DNA of 64,000 bases, from assembly GCA_002419465.1 (NCBI GenBank), contig DIGE01000012.1, positions 165,201 through 229,200 on the forward strand. Reading direction: 5' to 3'. The notes under the pieces were generated by a model that was given only the letters and a program-made list of their open reading frames with translations, was not told the DNA's origin and did no database searches. This DNA comes from Geobacter sp. UBA5730. Its GTDB lineage: Bacteria > Desulfobacterota > Desulfuromonadia > Geobacterales > Pseudopelobacteraceae. This document shows positions 7,172 to 16,047 of this stretch, piece by piece (the stretch's first letter is position 1; every line of letters starts with the position of its first letter). The translations under genes and the position numbers were made by a program.

Positions 7172-8041
7172 TTATCCACCGGCCTGCTGGCAGCAATGGG
7201 CCATTATCGGGCAACTGAGGCAGGCTGCGCCTTGTTTGCCGCTACACCCTTCGCTGATTCCCAAGTGACAGATGCTGAAATCGTATTTAACCGGATCATC
7301 AGGATCGAGGCGCCGCAGGGCGGCAGTGATCTCCAGCGCCATGCGCCAGTCCGGCGTACGGCGAGCGGTCAGGCCCAATAGCCGGCCGATCCGTTCGATG
7401 TGGCGATCGACCGGGATCACCAGCTGACAAGGGCTGACCCCGTGCTGCCATAAGCCCAGGTCGATTCCGTCGGCCGGGCGCACCACCCAGCGCAGAAACA
7501 TGCAGCTGCGTTTGCAGGCGCTGCCGCCCAGTGGTGAGGGGAACAGGAAGCGGAATGAACTGTCACTCGCCAGGCCACCGGGGCCGAACACCGGCCGGTA
7601 GTCCAGGCCCAGTACCGCCGTGTTGAAGCCGATCAACCCCGGCTCAATGGTGACAGCCGACGGGTCGTGGAAGCTCAGGAAAAACCGTTCAATGCTGCCG
7701 GCCTGTTCACGCATCAGCCGGATGGACCATAGCAGGGCACAGAGGTCGTCAGCGTTGTTGAAGCGGTGCTTGAAGGCGGCGAATGCGATGCGTTGGCGGG
7801 CTGGATCAAAGCGATCCACAAAGGCGGACGGAGAGGGGCCCAACTGCTCAAAGATGCGGGCCAGGCTGCCTTTGATGACCTTGACCGAGCCGTAGGCGAA
7901 GACCGCCGCGATCAGCGCAGCCACCTCCCGGTCCGCCGGGGTACGGTAGCGGTGACAGAAGGAAAGTGGGTCGTTGGCCAGATGCTGCTGCGATCGAGCG
8001 GCATACAGGGCGTCGAGGGTCTCTGTGAGGCAGCTAGACAT
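7172..8041 (-). CDS. TIGR02757 family Fe-S helical protein (DUF2400)
   Basis: About 289 residues. The N-terminal LTETLDALYAARSQQHLANDPLSF and the AADREVAALIAAVFAYGSVK block match the TIGR02757/DUF2400 family, whose fold is distantly related to HhH-GPD DNA glycosylases. The C-terminal cysteines (C-x8-C...C-x2-C...C in ICHLGISEGC and LSCPIMAHCCQ) look like the iron-sulfur loop of endonuclease III-like proteins. The ATG at 8041 overlaps the galT stop by 8 bases, so translation is probably coupled; a longer start at 8068 lies inside galT. Substrate and reaction are not known. Confidence 0.75.
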   Translation of the reverse strand: MSSCLTETLDALYAARSQQHLANDPLSFCHRYRTPADREVAALIAAVFAYGSVKVIKGSLARIFEQLGPSPSAFVDRFDPARQRIAFAAFKHRFNNADDLCALLWSIRLMREQAGSIERFFLSFHDPSAVTIEPGLIGFNTAVLGLDYRPVFGPGGLASDSSFRFLFPSPLGGSACKRSCMFLRWVVRPADGIDLGLWQHGVSPCQLVIPVDRHIERIGRLLGLTARRTPDWRMALEITAALRRLDPDDPVKYDFSICHLGISEGCSGKQGAACLSCPIMAHCCQQAGG

Positions 8042-9059
8042 CGGCCTCGCGCAGGAACAGGGCTGCATCCTCGGGCGAGGTGGGATTGATGTAGAAGCCG
8101 GTGCCCCATTCGAAACCGGCGATGGAGGTCAGCCGGGGGACCAGTTCGATATGCCAGTGGTAGTCATATTCCAGTGACGACCAGAGGCTCGGTTTGCCGG
8201 GCCGTTTATGCATCGGCGGGCAGGTGTGCAGGATGAAGTTGTACGGTGCGTCCTTCAAGACCAGCTTGACCCGTTGCAGCATATCCTTGAGCGCCACGGC
8301 CAGCTCAGCCAGTTGGGCGTCGTTCATCAGGGCGAAATCGTGGAGATGCCGTTTGGGGTAGAGTCGCAACTCAAAGGGGAAGCAGGCAGCGTAGGGGGTC
8401 AGGGTGACATAATTGGCAAACTCGCGCACCACCCGTTGGCCTTGTTCCAGCTCAAAGGCGATGATGTCGCAGAACAGACAGCGTTCTTTCTCGACGTAGT
8501 GCTTGCGGCAGACCTTCAGTTCGGTGGCCGCCACCGGCGGCAGCATCGGCACGGCGATCAGCTGGCTGTGGGAATGGCCCAGGGTGGCGCCGGCCCTGGC
8601 ACCGTGGTTCTTGAACAGGATCATAGAGCGGAAACGGAAGTCGCGGCGCAGATCCAAAAGCCGGGTGCGCCAGGCGATCAGCACCTCGGTCAGCTCCGCC
8701 GGAGACAGATCGGCCATCGACTTGTCGTGGTCCGGGGTCTCGATGATAACCTCATGGGCGCCGATGCCGTTCATCACGTCGTAGGGACCGTGGCCGCGGT
8801 TTTCCAGATCGCCCTCCACCCGCAGGGCCGGATACTTGTTGGGGATCACCCGCACCTTCCAGTTGGGGCTGTTGGGCATGCCGCTGAGCCGGCTGGCATA
8901 GATCTCGGGAGGGGTCTTGTCCTCATTGCCATAGCAGAACGGGCAGGCGGTCATCGGCAGCGCTTCCGGCTCGCTCTGGAAGTCCCGTGGCCGGCGTCCC
9001 CGCTCGGTGGCAATGATCACCCAGTGTAATTTTAACGGATCCCAACGTAATTCAGACAT
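8034..9059 (-). CDS. galT: Galactose-1-phosphate uridylyltransferase
   Basis: A 341-residue protein transferring UMP from UDP-glucose to galactose-1-phosphate. The N-terminal ACPFCYGNEDKTP carries the zinc-binding cysteines and GATLGHSHSQLIAVP supplies the HxH active site. The C-terminal histidine-rich region (YPKRHLHDF, YDYHWHIELVPR) fits GalT. MSELRWDPLKLHWVIIA is the natural start; the 53 extra residues of the longer frame are read from a repeat element. Since GH57, a sugar nucleotidyltransferase and a two-component pair lie upstream, this looks like part of an alpha-glucan and sugar-nucleotide operon. Confidence 0.88.
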   Translation of the reverse strand: MSELRWDPLKLHWVIIATERGRRPRDFQSEPEALPMTACPFCYGNEDKTPPEIYASRLSGMPNSPNWKVRVIPNKYPALRVEGDLENRGHGPYDVMNGIGAHEVIIETPDHDKSMADLSPAELTEVLIAWRTRLLDLRRDFRFRSMILFKNHGARAGATLGHSHSQLIAVPMLPPVAATELKVCRKHYVEKERCLFCDIIAFELEQGQRVVREFANYVTLTPYAACFPFELRLYPKRHLHDFALMNDAQLAELAVALKDMLQRVKLVLKDAPYNFILHTCPPMHKRPGKPSLWSSLEYDYHWHIELVPRLTSIAGFEWGTGFYINPTSPEDAALFLREADV

Positions 9060-9118
9060 ATATCCTCCGGGCGGCTTCGCCACAGGTCCATCTGCTTCGC
9101 TACACTCGTCCCGCGACG

Positions 9119-9142
9119 CTCGACGTACTGCAGTTGTACGCC
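9119..9142. repeat. Dispersed palindromic repeat, copy 1 (galT leader)
   Basis: On the minus strand the core is GGCGTACA-N5-AGTACGTCGAG, an interrupted palindrome lying in the 178-base gap between the GH57 stop and the galT start. Extra flanking matches (a GATGCC-AGGC-like block about 30 bases upstream) are shared with the copy at 41591-41645. The rest of 9060-9237 holds nothing else I recognise. Confidence 0.6.
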
Positions 9143-9237
9143 GTCGCGCCGCACTCCTCGCGTGCCTGGCATCTGGAGTCTGTGACTGTGCCGCTACTGT
9201 GTGCGGGAAGTAGGGCAAAAAAAGGCCGTTTCATTGT

Positions 9238-11427
9238 TCATATCAGCCAGTCGTTAGCTTCCAGGTCCGGCCCCTCGTAATGAAGCATCAACGGCGTATC
9301 AGACGGCCAGCGGCCGATCTGTTCGGTATCGCGGGTCAGGGTTACCGAGGCGAACAGCTTGGAGCGCGGTTGCAGCCCCAGCGGCTCCAGCGGAATCGCC
9401 AGCTCGCAACTGCGGTCGATCGACCAGCGGCAGCAGATGTTGGTGGGCACCCAGGAGCCGCTTTCCTTTGCCAGCAGCAGTCCCTGGTTGGCGCTGCGTT
9501 GCATCGGCAGGCGGTATTCGCGGTCGGCAATCAGGTGCAGGGCCAGGATATCGACCTCCTTGAGCAGGCGCGCGAGTTCCTGGACGCCATCGATTCTGAA
9601 AAAAAGGCTGTCCCGGTTGTAGCCCCAGTAGAACCCTTGCAACATCCGGTCGGCGGAGTGCATGGCCGAACCCTGGCGGGTCAGATCGTACAATCCGGCC
9701 GCCAGCCACTCGAAGTAATCACCCACCCGGCCGTTGATGTCCGGATCGATGAAACCGGCCGGCTCCCGCACCAGCCCGGCCGGGCTCTTTTTCTTGATCG
9801 GCTCCAGCAGTTTGGGCGGCGGGTCCAGGTTCAGCAGCCGGTAGACGTTGGTCAGGTGTTGGCGGAACAGCCGGTCAAAGCGGTCGCTGTGGGGTGAAAA
9901 ATGATCGTCGCCAAACCACCAGAACCAGTCGCTGCCCTCGGCGGCATACAGTGAGGTGCAGAGCATCCGGGCGGCTTCATCACCGTTATTGCCGCAGGCA
10001 TCCAGCTGCCGGGCTGCCGCGGGGTGGTGCTCACTGACCGCTTGGCGGGCCTGCTGCAGCAGGTCCCAGGCCAGGTTCTCCTCAGGGTGACCGATCCAGA
10101 TACCGTAGTTGGCATTGATCCAGGAACCAGGATGAATCCGATGCAGGCGGCCTTCGAAGGATGCCCGTTCCTGTACTTCGCTGCAGGTGGCCAGCCGCAG
10201 GTCCGGAGCGGCAGCTACGCTGGCATAGAGGCCGGACAGAAAGTCATAGGCGTTGTCAGGGTAGAACTCCCAGGCGTTCTCGCCGTCCAGGATCACCGGG
10301 ATCACCCGTCCCTCGGCGCCGACCTGGTGGCGAATCTGACGCAATCTGCTGCAGAAATCCAGCACGGCCCGGCCCGGCTCCCACTGGCTGTAGGTGAAGC
10401 CGATCAGGTCCGACAGGCGGTGATCCCGGAAGAAGATTCTCAGGTCGCCGTGGGCGGTGGCAAAGCGCCAGGGGCGGTACAACCGCTCCTGGTTGTGCCC
10501 CAGACCGTCATCCAGCGATTTGGCCAGCACCTCTTCATCGGTGGCCACCCAGGCCAGGCCGCACTCGGCGATGATCGAGAGCACCTCGTCACTGACCGAA
10601 CCCTCTGAGGGCCACATGCCCCGAGGGGTGATGCCGAAAATTTCCTGAAAATAGGCCAATCCGCGGCGGATCTGGGCTGTGGCATCCTCGGGGTGCCGAA
10701 ACCGTTCCTGCGGCAGGGTTACCCGCGGCATGGCCTCTTTGGCCAGCTGGGTGTCACACAACAGCGGCAAAATCGGATGGAAGTAGGGGGAGAGAGCCAG
10801 TTCGATCCGCCCCTCCTGGTGCAGCCGCCGGTAGAGCGGCAGAATTTCGTTCAACAGCCGTTGCTGGGTGGCGAACAAGAGTGCCTTGTCGCCGGCACTG
10901 TAGCCTTCGCCCTTGTCCAGCAGCTGGCGGAATTCCGGGAAGCGGCGCCGGGCCGCCTCGCCGGTCCAGGCCAGGAAGAAGCAGACCTGCAGATCCAGCA
11001 GGTCCTGATCGCTAAAATGGCGGATGCGGTCACGAGCTGAGCCCGGTTTGCCTTCGCCAGCCATATACAACAACTCCAGGTAGCGGCGGTGGGGTTCGAT
11101 CATCCGCTGGCGATTGGCGGAAAAAAAGTTTTCCAGCAGGAAGGCCTTGTCGTCGTCAGTCATCGAGGCCGGGTCTTGTTGGCCCCGGATCAGGAACGGA
11201 TCAACTGCCGTGCCTGCGGCGTAGTCCTGCAACTGTTCCACCAGCGAAGGTACCAGGTTGAAGACCGCCCGCGCCCCCGGTGTGTCCTCCACAATGGCCG
11301 GCATGTCGTAGTAATCCTTGATGCCGTGCAGGTAGGTCCAGGGCAGGGCATACTCGTTCCTGACCGGGTCCTTGTAGTAGGGCTGGTGCATGTGCCAGAT
11401 GAAGATGACGTCAATCGGCGCGGTCAT
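9238..11427 (-). CDS. Glycoside hydrolase family 57 protein (amylase/glucanotransferase type)
   Basis: A 729-residue protein. IDVIFIWHMHQPYY at the N-terminus contains the HxHQPY motif of GH57. GMWPSEGSVSDEVL (about residue 270) should contain the nucleophilic glutamate, and VILDGENAWEFYPDN (about 385) fits the acid/base motif. GH57 enzymes hydrolyse or transfer alpha-1,4 or alpha-1,6 glucan bonds. No signal peptide is present, so it acts in the cytosol, probably on glycogen-like storage polymer. It lies 6 bases after the nucleotidyltransferase gene and upstream of galT. The C-terminal 200 residues form an additional beta-rich domain. Confidence 0.88.
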   Translation of the reverse strand: MTAPIDVIFIWHMHQPYYKDPVRNEYALPWTYLHGIKDYYDMPAIVEDTPGARAVFNLVPSLVEQLQDYAAGTAVDPFLIRGQQDPASMTDDDKAFLLENFFSANRQRMIEPHRRYLELLYMAGEGKPGSARDRIRHFSDQDLLDLQVCFFLAWTGEAARRRFPEFRQLLDKGEGYSAGDKALLFATQQRLLNEILPLYRRLHQEGRIELALSPYFHPILPLLCDTQLAKEAMPRVTLPQERFRHPEDATAQIRRGLAYFQEIFGITPRGMWPSEGSVSDEVLSIIAECGLAWVATDEEVLAKSLDDGLGHNQERLYRPWRFATAHGDLRIFFRDHRLSDLIGFTYSQWEPGRAVLDFCSRLRQIRHQVGAEGRVIPVILDGENAWEFYPDNAYDFLSGLYASVAAAPDLRLATCSEVQERASFEGRLHRIHPGSWINANYGIWIGHPEENLAWDLLQQARQAVSEHHPAAARQLDACGNNGDEAARMLCTSLYAAEGSDWFWWFGDDHFSPHSDRFDRLFRQHLTNVYRLLNLDPPPKLLEPIKKKSPAGLVREPAGFIDPDINGRVGDYFEWLAAGLYDLTRQGSAMHSADRMLQGFYWGYNRDSLFFRIDGVQELARLLKEVDILALHLIADREYRLPMQRSANQGLLLAKESGSWVPTNICCRWSIDRSCELAIPLEPLGLQPRSKLFASVTLTRDTEQIGRWPSDTPLMLHYEGPDLEANDWLI

Positions 11428-11433
11428 CGCTGG

Positions 11434-13941
11434 TTACTCCAGCTCTTTCTTCCACTTCTGTACCTTCTTTTGATACTCGTCCAGCAGCTTGGTCGCGGCT
11501 TTTTCGTCCTTGGCCTCGGCGAAGATGTGTACGAACGAACTGTACTGGTCCGGCAGCACCAGGGCCCAGTCGTTGCCGATATGCACCTTGATGCCGTCGA
11601 TAAAGCTGGCCTCCTTGTCCAGGGAGTCTTCGCTCATCTTGCGCATGATGCCCCCCTTCATCTCAAAGGGGCAGGTGACGCTGGCCTGCAGAAAGGACCG
11701 GACCGGGGCATCGGCCGATGCCTTGGAGAGCGGCAGCCCTTGGGAGACGGACAGCTCGATCAGCTTGGTAATCGTGAACATGCCGTCAAAGGCTGCCTGA
11801 AAGGAGGGGAAGGCAAAGCGGCCGTCAATGGTGCCGGCCAGGATCACCTCCGATGAGCTGGCGGCCTCCAGCATGGCCCGATCGCTACTCTTGGTGCGGG
11901 TGACGGTGCATTTCTTCTTGATCGCCATCTGTTCAATGGTGGAGGGGGCCTGCACCGGCACGGCGATGGTGCCGCGCTGTTCGCTGTGTAGTTTGAGCGC
12001 CGTGACCAGGGCCAGCAGTTCGACGCCGTCATGGATCGTGCCGTTTTCGTCCACCAGTGCAATGGCCTCGGCGTTGGGTTCCAGCCAGAAGCCGGCCTGG
12101 GCCTTCAAGGAGCTGACGATGGCGGAAAGCTGCGTCAGGGCCTCCTGCTTCGGCTTGGGGGTGACGCTGCCCTTGCCCTCGTCCACATAGGCGTTCAGGG
12201 CTACCACGTTGCAGCCCAGTTCGTTTAAGAGCATCGGCAACACCTGGCAGGCCGGTGAAAAGTTGAAATCCACCACCACGGTCCAGGCTGCCTTGCGGAT
12301 CAGATCACGGTTGACTGCCCGCAGGTAGCCTTCCCGGTAGAACTCTGCGGCCTGCGGTATGTCGACCAGGCCTCCCGGCTCGGTGTGGTGGGCCCGCCGG
12401 AAATTTTCCTTGAAGAAGATTCGCTCGGCGTTCTTGGCCATGTTGCTGGAGAAATCCAGGCCGTCGCCATCCAGAAAGACGATCTCCAAGGAGGCCGGGT
12501 CATCCTGGGACTGGCGGAAGTGGAAGCCGCCCACCTCGCCGAAGCTCTTCAGCTTGTAGCGGATCAGCGGCAGCGAGGTCATGGTCATGTCCCGCACGTT
12601 GACCCCGGCCGACAGCAGGCCCCCTACGAAGCAGCGTTTCAGCATGCGGGAGGAGCGGTTGGCGTCTCGTCCGCCCAGCACGAAGCTGCCCTTGGGCAGC
12701 ATGGTGCCGTAGGCGCAGCCCAGCTTGGCCACGAATTCCGGGGTCAGTTCCACGTTGGACAGACCGCGGATGATGGAGCCCTCAAACAGCGATTTTTTCC
12801 ATTTTTCGCCCCAGATCAGGTTGGCGGTGACAATGGCGCCGGCCTCGATCACCTTGCGGGGCCAGATTTTGACGTCGGGCTTGATGTGGACCTCATCGCC
12901 GATGGAGGTGTCGTCGGCCACGATCACCCCTTCATCCAGTACGGCGGACTGCCCCACCCGTACGTTGGCGCAGATCACGCTGTCGGTGATGCGGGCCCCC
13001 TTTTTGACATAGGCGTTATCCCACAACACGCAGCGGTTGAGTTTGACCCCGGCCTCGATGGTGCAGTTGCGGCCGATCACCGAGTCCTTGATCTGTACCT
13101 CGCCGCGGATCTGGGAGTTGTCGCCGATCACCACCGTGCCGGACATGCCGGAGGCGTCCTCCAGGGTCACATCGGCGCCGATCCGCAGATCCTTGCCGAC
13201 GTAGTCCTGCTTCTCCTCGTCGATCTTCAGGTTGACCTTGCCCTTGAAGATGTCGTGGTAGGCCTCGCGATAGGAATCGGTATTGCCGATATCCCGCCAG
13301 TAGCCCTTGGCGCTGAAGCCGTAGAGCGGGTCCTTGTTCTTGAGCATGGTGGGGAACAGGTCCTGGGAGAAGTCAAAGTTCTCCCCCTCGGGGATATAGT
13401 TGAAGATCTCCGGCTCCAGCACGTAGATGCCGGTGTTGATGGTATCGGAGATCACCTCGCCCCAGCCCGGTTTCTCCAGGAACTGGGTGATCCGTTTTTC
13501 CTTGTCGGTGATCACCACGCCGAACTGCAGCGGGTCCTTGACCGAGGTGAGGGTAATGGTGGCCATGGCCTTGCTGTCGTCATGGAAGTCCAGCACCTTT
13601 CTCAGATTGAAGTCGGTCAGCAGATCGCCGGAGATCACCATGAAACGTTCATCCAGGTATTTTTCGGCCGCCTTGACCGCACCGGCGGTACCCATATCCT
13701 CCAGCGGGGTGACATAGGTGATTTTGACCCCGAAGTCGGCGCCGTCCCGAAAGAACTTTTTGATGATCTCGGGCTGGTGATACAGCAGCATCACCAGATC
13801 GGTGATGTCATGTTTTTTCAAAAGCTCGACAATATGAAGCATGATCGGCCGGTTGAACAGCGGGATCATCGGTTTGGGCATGCTGCTGGTGAGGGGTTGG
13901 ATGCGGGTGCCGAAGCCGCCGGCCATGATGACTGCCTTCAT
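11434..13941 (-). CDS. Sugar-1-phosphate nucleotidyltransferase fused to a degenerate phosphomannomutase domain
   Basis: An 835-residue protein. Residues 1-230 are a nucleotidyltransferase (MKAVIMAGGFGTRIQPLT, then MVISGDLLTDFN), residues 240-390 a left-handed hexapeptide beta helix, and residues 400-835 a phosphohexomutase-like region. The mutase part lacks the normal phosphoserine loop: the place of TASHNP reads FRQSQDDP, and a DGDxDR metal loop is not seen. Enzymes of this build are annotated mannose-1-phosphate guanylyltransferase and are common in cyanobacteria and deltaproteobacteria. The product may be GDP-mannose, UDP-glucose or ADP-glucose; operon context with GH57 favours glucan metabolism. 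Confidence 0.85.
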   Translation of the reverse strand: MKAVIMAGGFGTRIQPLTSSMPKPMIPLFNRPIMLHIVELLKKHDITDLVMLLYHQPEIIKKFFRDGADFGVKITYVTPLEDMGTAGAVKAAEKYLDERFMVISGDLLTDFNLRKVLDFHDDSKAMATITLTSVKDPLQFGVVITDKEKRITQFLEKPGWGEVISDTINTGIYVLEPEIFNYIPEGENFDFSQDLFPTMLKNKDPLYGFSAKGYWRDIGNTDSYREAYHDIFKGKVNLKIDEEKQDYVGKDLRIGADVTLEDASGMSGTVVIGDNSQIRGEVQIKDSVIGRNCTIEAGVKLNRCVLWDNAYVKKGARITDSVICANVRVGQSAVLDEGVIVADDTSIGDEVHIKPDVKIWPRKVIEAGAIVTANLIWGEKWKKSLFEGSIIRGLSNVELTPEFVAKLGCAYGTMLPKGSFVLGGRDANRSSRMLKRCFVGGLLSAGVNVRDMTMTSLPLIRYKLKSFGEVGGFHFRQSQDDPASLEIVFLDGDGLDFSSNMAKNAERIFFKENFRRAHHTEPGGLVDIPQAAEFYREGYLRAVNRDLIRKAAWTVVVDFNFSPACQVLPMLLNELGCNVVALNAYVDEGKGSVTPKPKQEALTQLSAIVSSLKAQAGFWLEPNAEAIALVDENGTIHDGVELLALVTALKLHSEQRGTIAVPVQAPSTIEQMAIKKKCTVTRTKSSDRAMLEAASSSEVILAGTIDGRFAFPSFQAAFDGMFTITKLIELSVSQGLPLSKASADAPVRSFLQASVTCPFEMKGGIMRKMSEDSLDKEASFIDGIKVHIGNDWALVLPDQYSSFVHIFAEAKDEKAATKLLDEYQKKVQKWKKELE

Positions 13942-13963
13942 AAAAAATCTCCTTGGTATAAGA

Positions 13964-14344
13964 TTACAGTCCGGCGGCCTTGCGCTGGGCCTTCTTGGCC
14001 AGCACCCGCTTGATCTCTTCCTTCAGTTCGGTCAGGTCGCCGGATTTGACCACGTAGCTGTCGGCCAGCCAGGCTGAAAAGTCATCCTTGTAGCAGGAGA
14101 AGGCCGAACAAAGGATCACCGGCATGTCGTGGCGCTCCTTGACGATCTTCTGCAGCAGTTCAATGCCGCTCTCGTTTTTGAGCTTGATGTCCAGCACGGC
14201 CAGGTCGAAGCTCTGCTGCTGTAGTTTTTCCGTGGCTTCAGCCGTACTGGCGGCAGTGGCCACCTCGTAGCCTTCGTCGGTCAACTCTTCTGCGTAGAGC
14301 AAGCGGATGTTGGCCTCGTCGTCAACCACCAGGATCCGGTTCAT
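13964..14344 (-). CDS. Single-domain response regulator (CheY-like)
   Basis: A 126-residue receiver domain with no output domain. The acidic pocket is D8 and D9, the phosphorylation site D52 (LAVLDIK), the switch residue S80 (ILCSAF) and the conserved lysine K100 (VVKSGD). Its ATG overlaps the kinase stop by four bases (ATGA), so the two are made together. A stand-alone receiver probably works by protein interaction. The next gene begins 22 bases downstream, linking it to sugar-nucleotide metabolism. Confidence 0.9.
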   Translation of the reverse strand: MNRILVVDDEANIRLLYAEELTDEGYEVATAASTAEATEKLQQQSFDLAVLDIKLKNESGIELLQKIVKERHDMPVILCSAFSCYKDDFSAWLADSYVVKSGDLTELKEEIKRVLAKKAQRKAAGL

Positions 14345-15981
14345 GGCTGCTCCTCCTTGCGGGTGGGTAGTTTGATGCTGTAGCGTACCCCGGCATCCGG
14401 CGGGGCCACCACCAACAGCGGGATATTCTGTTTTTCAAGCATGTTGCGGCACAGGGCCAGGTTGAGGCCCGAACCCATCTCGTGGGTCTCGGCAAAGGGG
14501 GTCAAGAGCGCTTCCAGCTCATCCTCGGACAGGCGTCGCGACCGGTCGTCAATCAGAATCTCGACCCGCTCTCCCTCCAGGCGGGTGCTGATCTCCAGCA
14601 ACCCGTTTTCAAGGCCGTCGATGGTACCCAGCAGGATGTTGCGAATGCAGTAGGAGGTCTGCTTGTAGTCAATGTAGGCCGCGGGCAGGCCATCTGCGGG
14701 ATGGTAGCGGCAGGTGTAGTTCTGGGTGATCACCTTGTCTTGGATCTCCCGCAGAGTGGTCTCAACCAGCTGGTTGACATCCCAGAAGTCGCGGATCGGG
14801 TAGAGGGCGTCGGAGTAGGTAAGAATTTCGTCCAGCACCTCTTCCATCTGGTGGGCCTCGGCCACAATCGAATCGATGAAGTCACGCTTAGGATCGTTTT
14901 GCGGGGTGGCTTTGAGGATCGAACGGGCAAAACCGCCGATCACCATCAGCGGATTGCGGATTGAGTGGGCAATGCTGGAGGTGATCCGGCCCACCAGGGC
15001 CATCTTCTCCATCTTGACCAGCAGTTCCTGCTGCTCCTGCAGCTTGCGGTTGGCCTCCTGCAGTTTGGCCACCTCCACCTGCAACCGTTCGTACAGCGAG
15101 GCCCGTTCGATGGCAAAGGCTACCGGAAAGGTGAAGGTCTCGATGGAGCGCAGATCCTCATCGGTGATCGGCTGACGGGTGATGAAGTTGTCGGTCAGGA
15201 TGGCGCCGACCCGCCGGTTGCGAGCGATCAGCGGCAGGATCAGAAAGGTATCCACCCCCAGCAACCGGGCCAGCTCCGGGTCTACGTCAGGGTTGTGAAA
15301 GGCGTTTTGCACCAGCAGCGGTTTTTTCTCTTCCAGGCTGCTGACGATGATGTGGTGGATGTCGTCCATTGAGATCACCAGCCGTGCCAGGATATCCTGA
15401 AACTTGTCTCGTTCCGCCGAAAGTTTGTTTTGCCGGAAGGCGTGGGAAAGGCTTTGCAGGTCCAGGTCGCTGGTGGCCACCTCATGCCAGGTCTGGCCGG
15501 CCTCCTCGGCAGAGCGGGGCCCGATGGCCAGGTGGCCCCGCAGGAAGTGGCGCTCCTTGTCGGCCAGCAGCAGAAATGCCCGGTTCATACCGAAGCCCTT
15601 GCCGGAGGTGATGGCGGTCAGGGCCACTGACAAGACCTCTTCCAGATCCACCGAGCTTTGCAGCACGGAACCCAGCTCGTGCATAAAGCGGGTTTCCAGC
15701 GTCTTGGTGTCGAGGAAGCTGCTCAGGGATTGGATGTGGGAGCGTTGGCGGCGGTATCCTTCATCCAGGATGGAAAACATCGGGGCCAGGGGGTGGCCCG
15801 AAGCGTAGAAACGTTCCAGATCCCGCTTGAACTTTTCACAGTTACAGCATTTTTCGAGTACGCGGCGGCTGCGGGAGGACAGCAGGTCCTCGTCACCCTC
15901 GCCCAGGTTGGGGCAGTCGCCTACCTGAATCTGGTCGCGATCCCAGCAGCATTCCCACTGTGTGGCTGTGTCGTTCTCCAT
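14341..15981 (-). CDS. GAF-domain sensor histidine kinase with cysteine-rich N-terminus
   Basis: A 546-residue cytosolic kinase. The N-terminal 50 residues hold several cysteines (WECCWDRD...GDCPN...KCCNCEK), resembling a small two-CW-type metal module. A GAF domain follows (about 100-300), then a coiled coil and a HisKA region with the phospho-acceptor H339 (SSIAHSIRNPLMVIGG). The ATPase end is short but has the G-box-like GSGLNLALCRNML. No membrane helix is present, so the signal is internal. The ATG at 15981 has a GGAG box; a longer start at 16017 is possible. The cognate regulator follows directly. Confidence 0.88.
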   Translation of the reverse strand: MENDTATQWECCWDRDQIQVGDCPNLGEGDEDLLSSRSRRVLEKCCNCEKFKRDLERFYASGHPLAPMFSILDEGYRRQRSHIQSLSSFLDTKTLETRFMHELGSVLQSSVDLEEVLSVALTAITSGKGFGMNRAFLLLADKERHFLRGHLAIGPRSAEEAGQTWHEVATSDLDLQSLSHAFRQNKLSAERDKFQDILARLVISMDDIHHIIVSSLEEKKPLLVQNAFHNPDVDPELARLLGVDTFLILPLIARNRRVGAILTDNFITRQPITDEDLRSIETFTFPVAFAIERASLYERLQVEVAKLQEANRKLQEQQELLVKMEKMALVGRITSSIAHSIRNPLMVIGGFARSILKATPQNDPKRDFIDSIVAEAHQMEEVLDEILTYSDALYPIRDFWDVNQLVETTLREIQDKVITQNYTCRYHPADGLPAAYIDYKQTSYCIRNILLGTIDGLENGLLEISTRLEGERVEILIDDRSRRLSEDELEALLTPFAETHEMGSGLNLALCRNMLEKQNIPLLVVAPPDAGVRYSIKLPTRKEEQP

Positions 15982-16047
15982 GCAAAGGCTCCGGCACCAA
16001 GCATACCACGGGTTCAAGCCGGGTCAAGGGACAGGCGTCAGTAGGGT

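Noticed and set aside
8208..9029. 273-codon frame opposite galT
   Set aside because: Shadow of galT; composition and lack of motifs match a non-coding strand.
12385..14013. 542-codon plus-strand open frame opposite the nucleotidyltransferase gene
   Set aside because: It is a GC-rich shadow of a well-supported gene; the translation is rich in His, Gly and Ala, has no recognisable domain and no ribosome-binding site fit.
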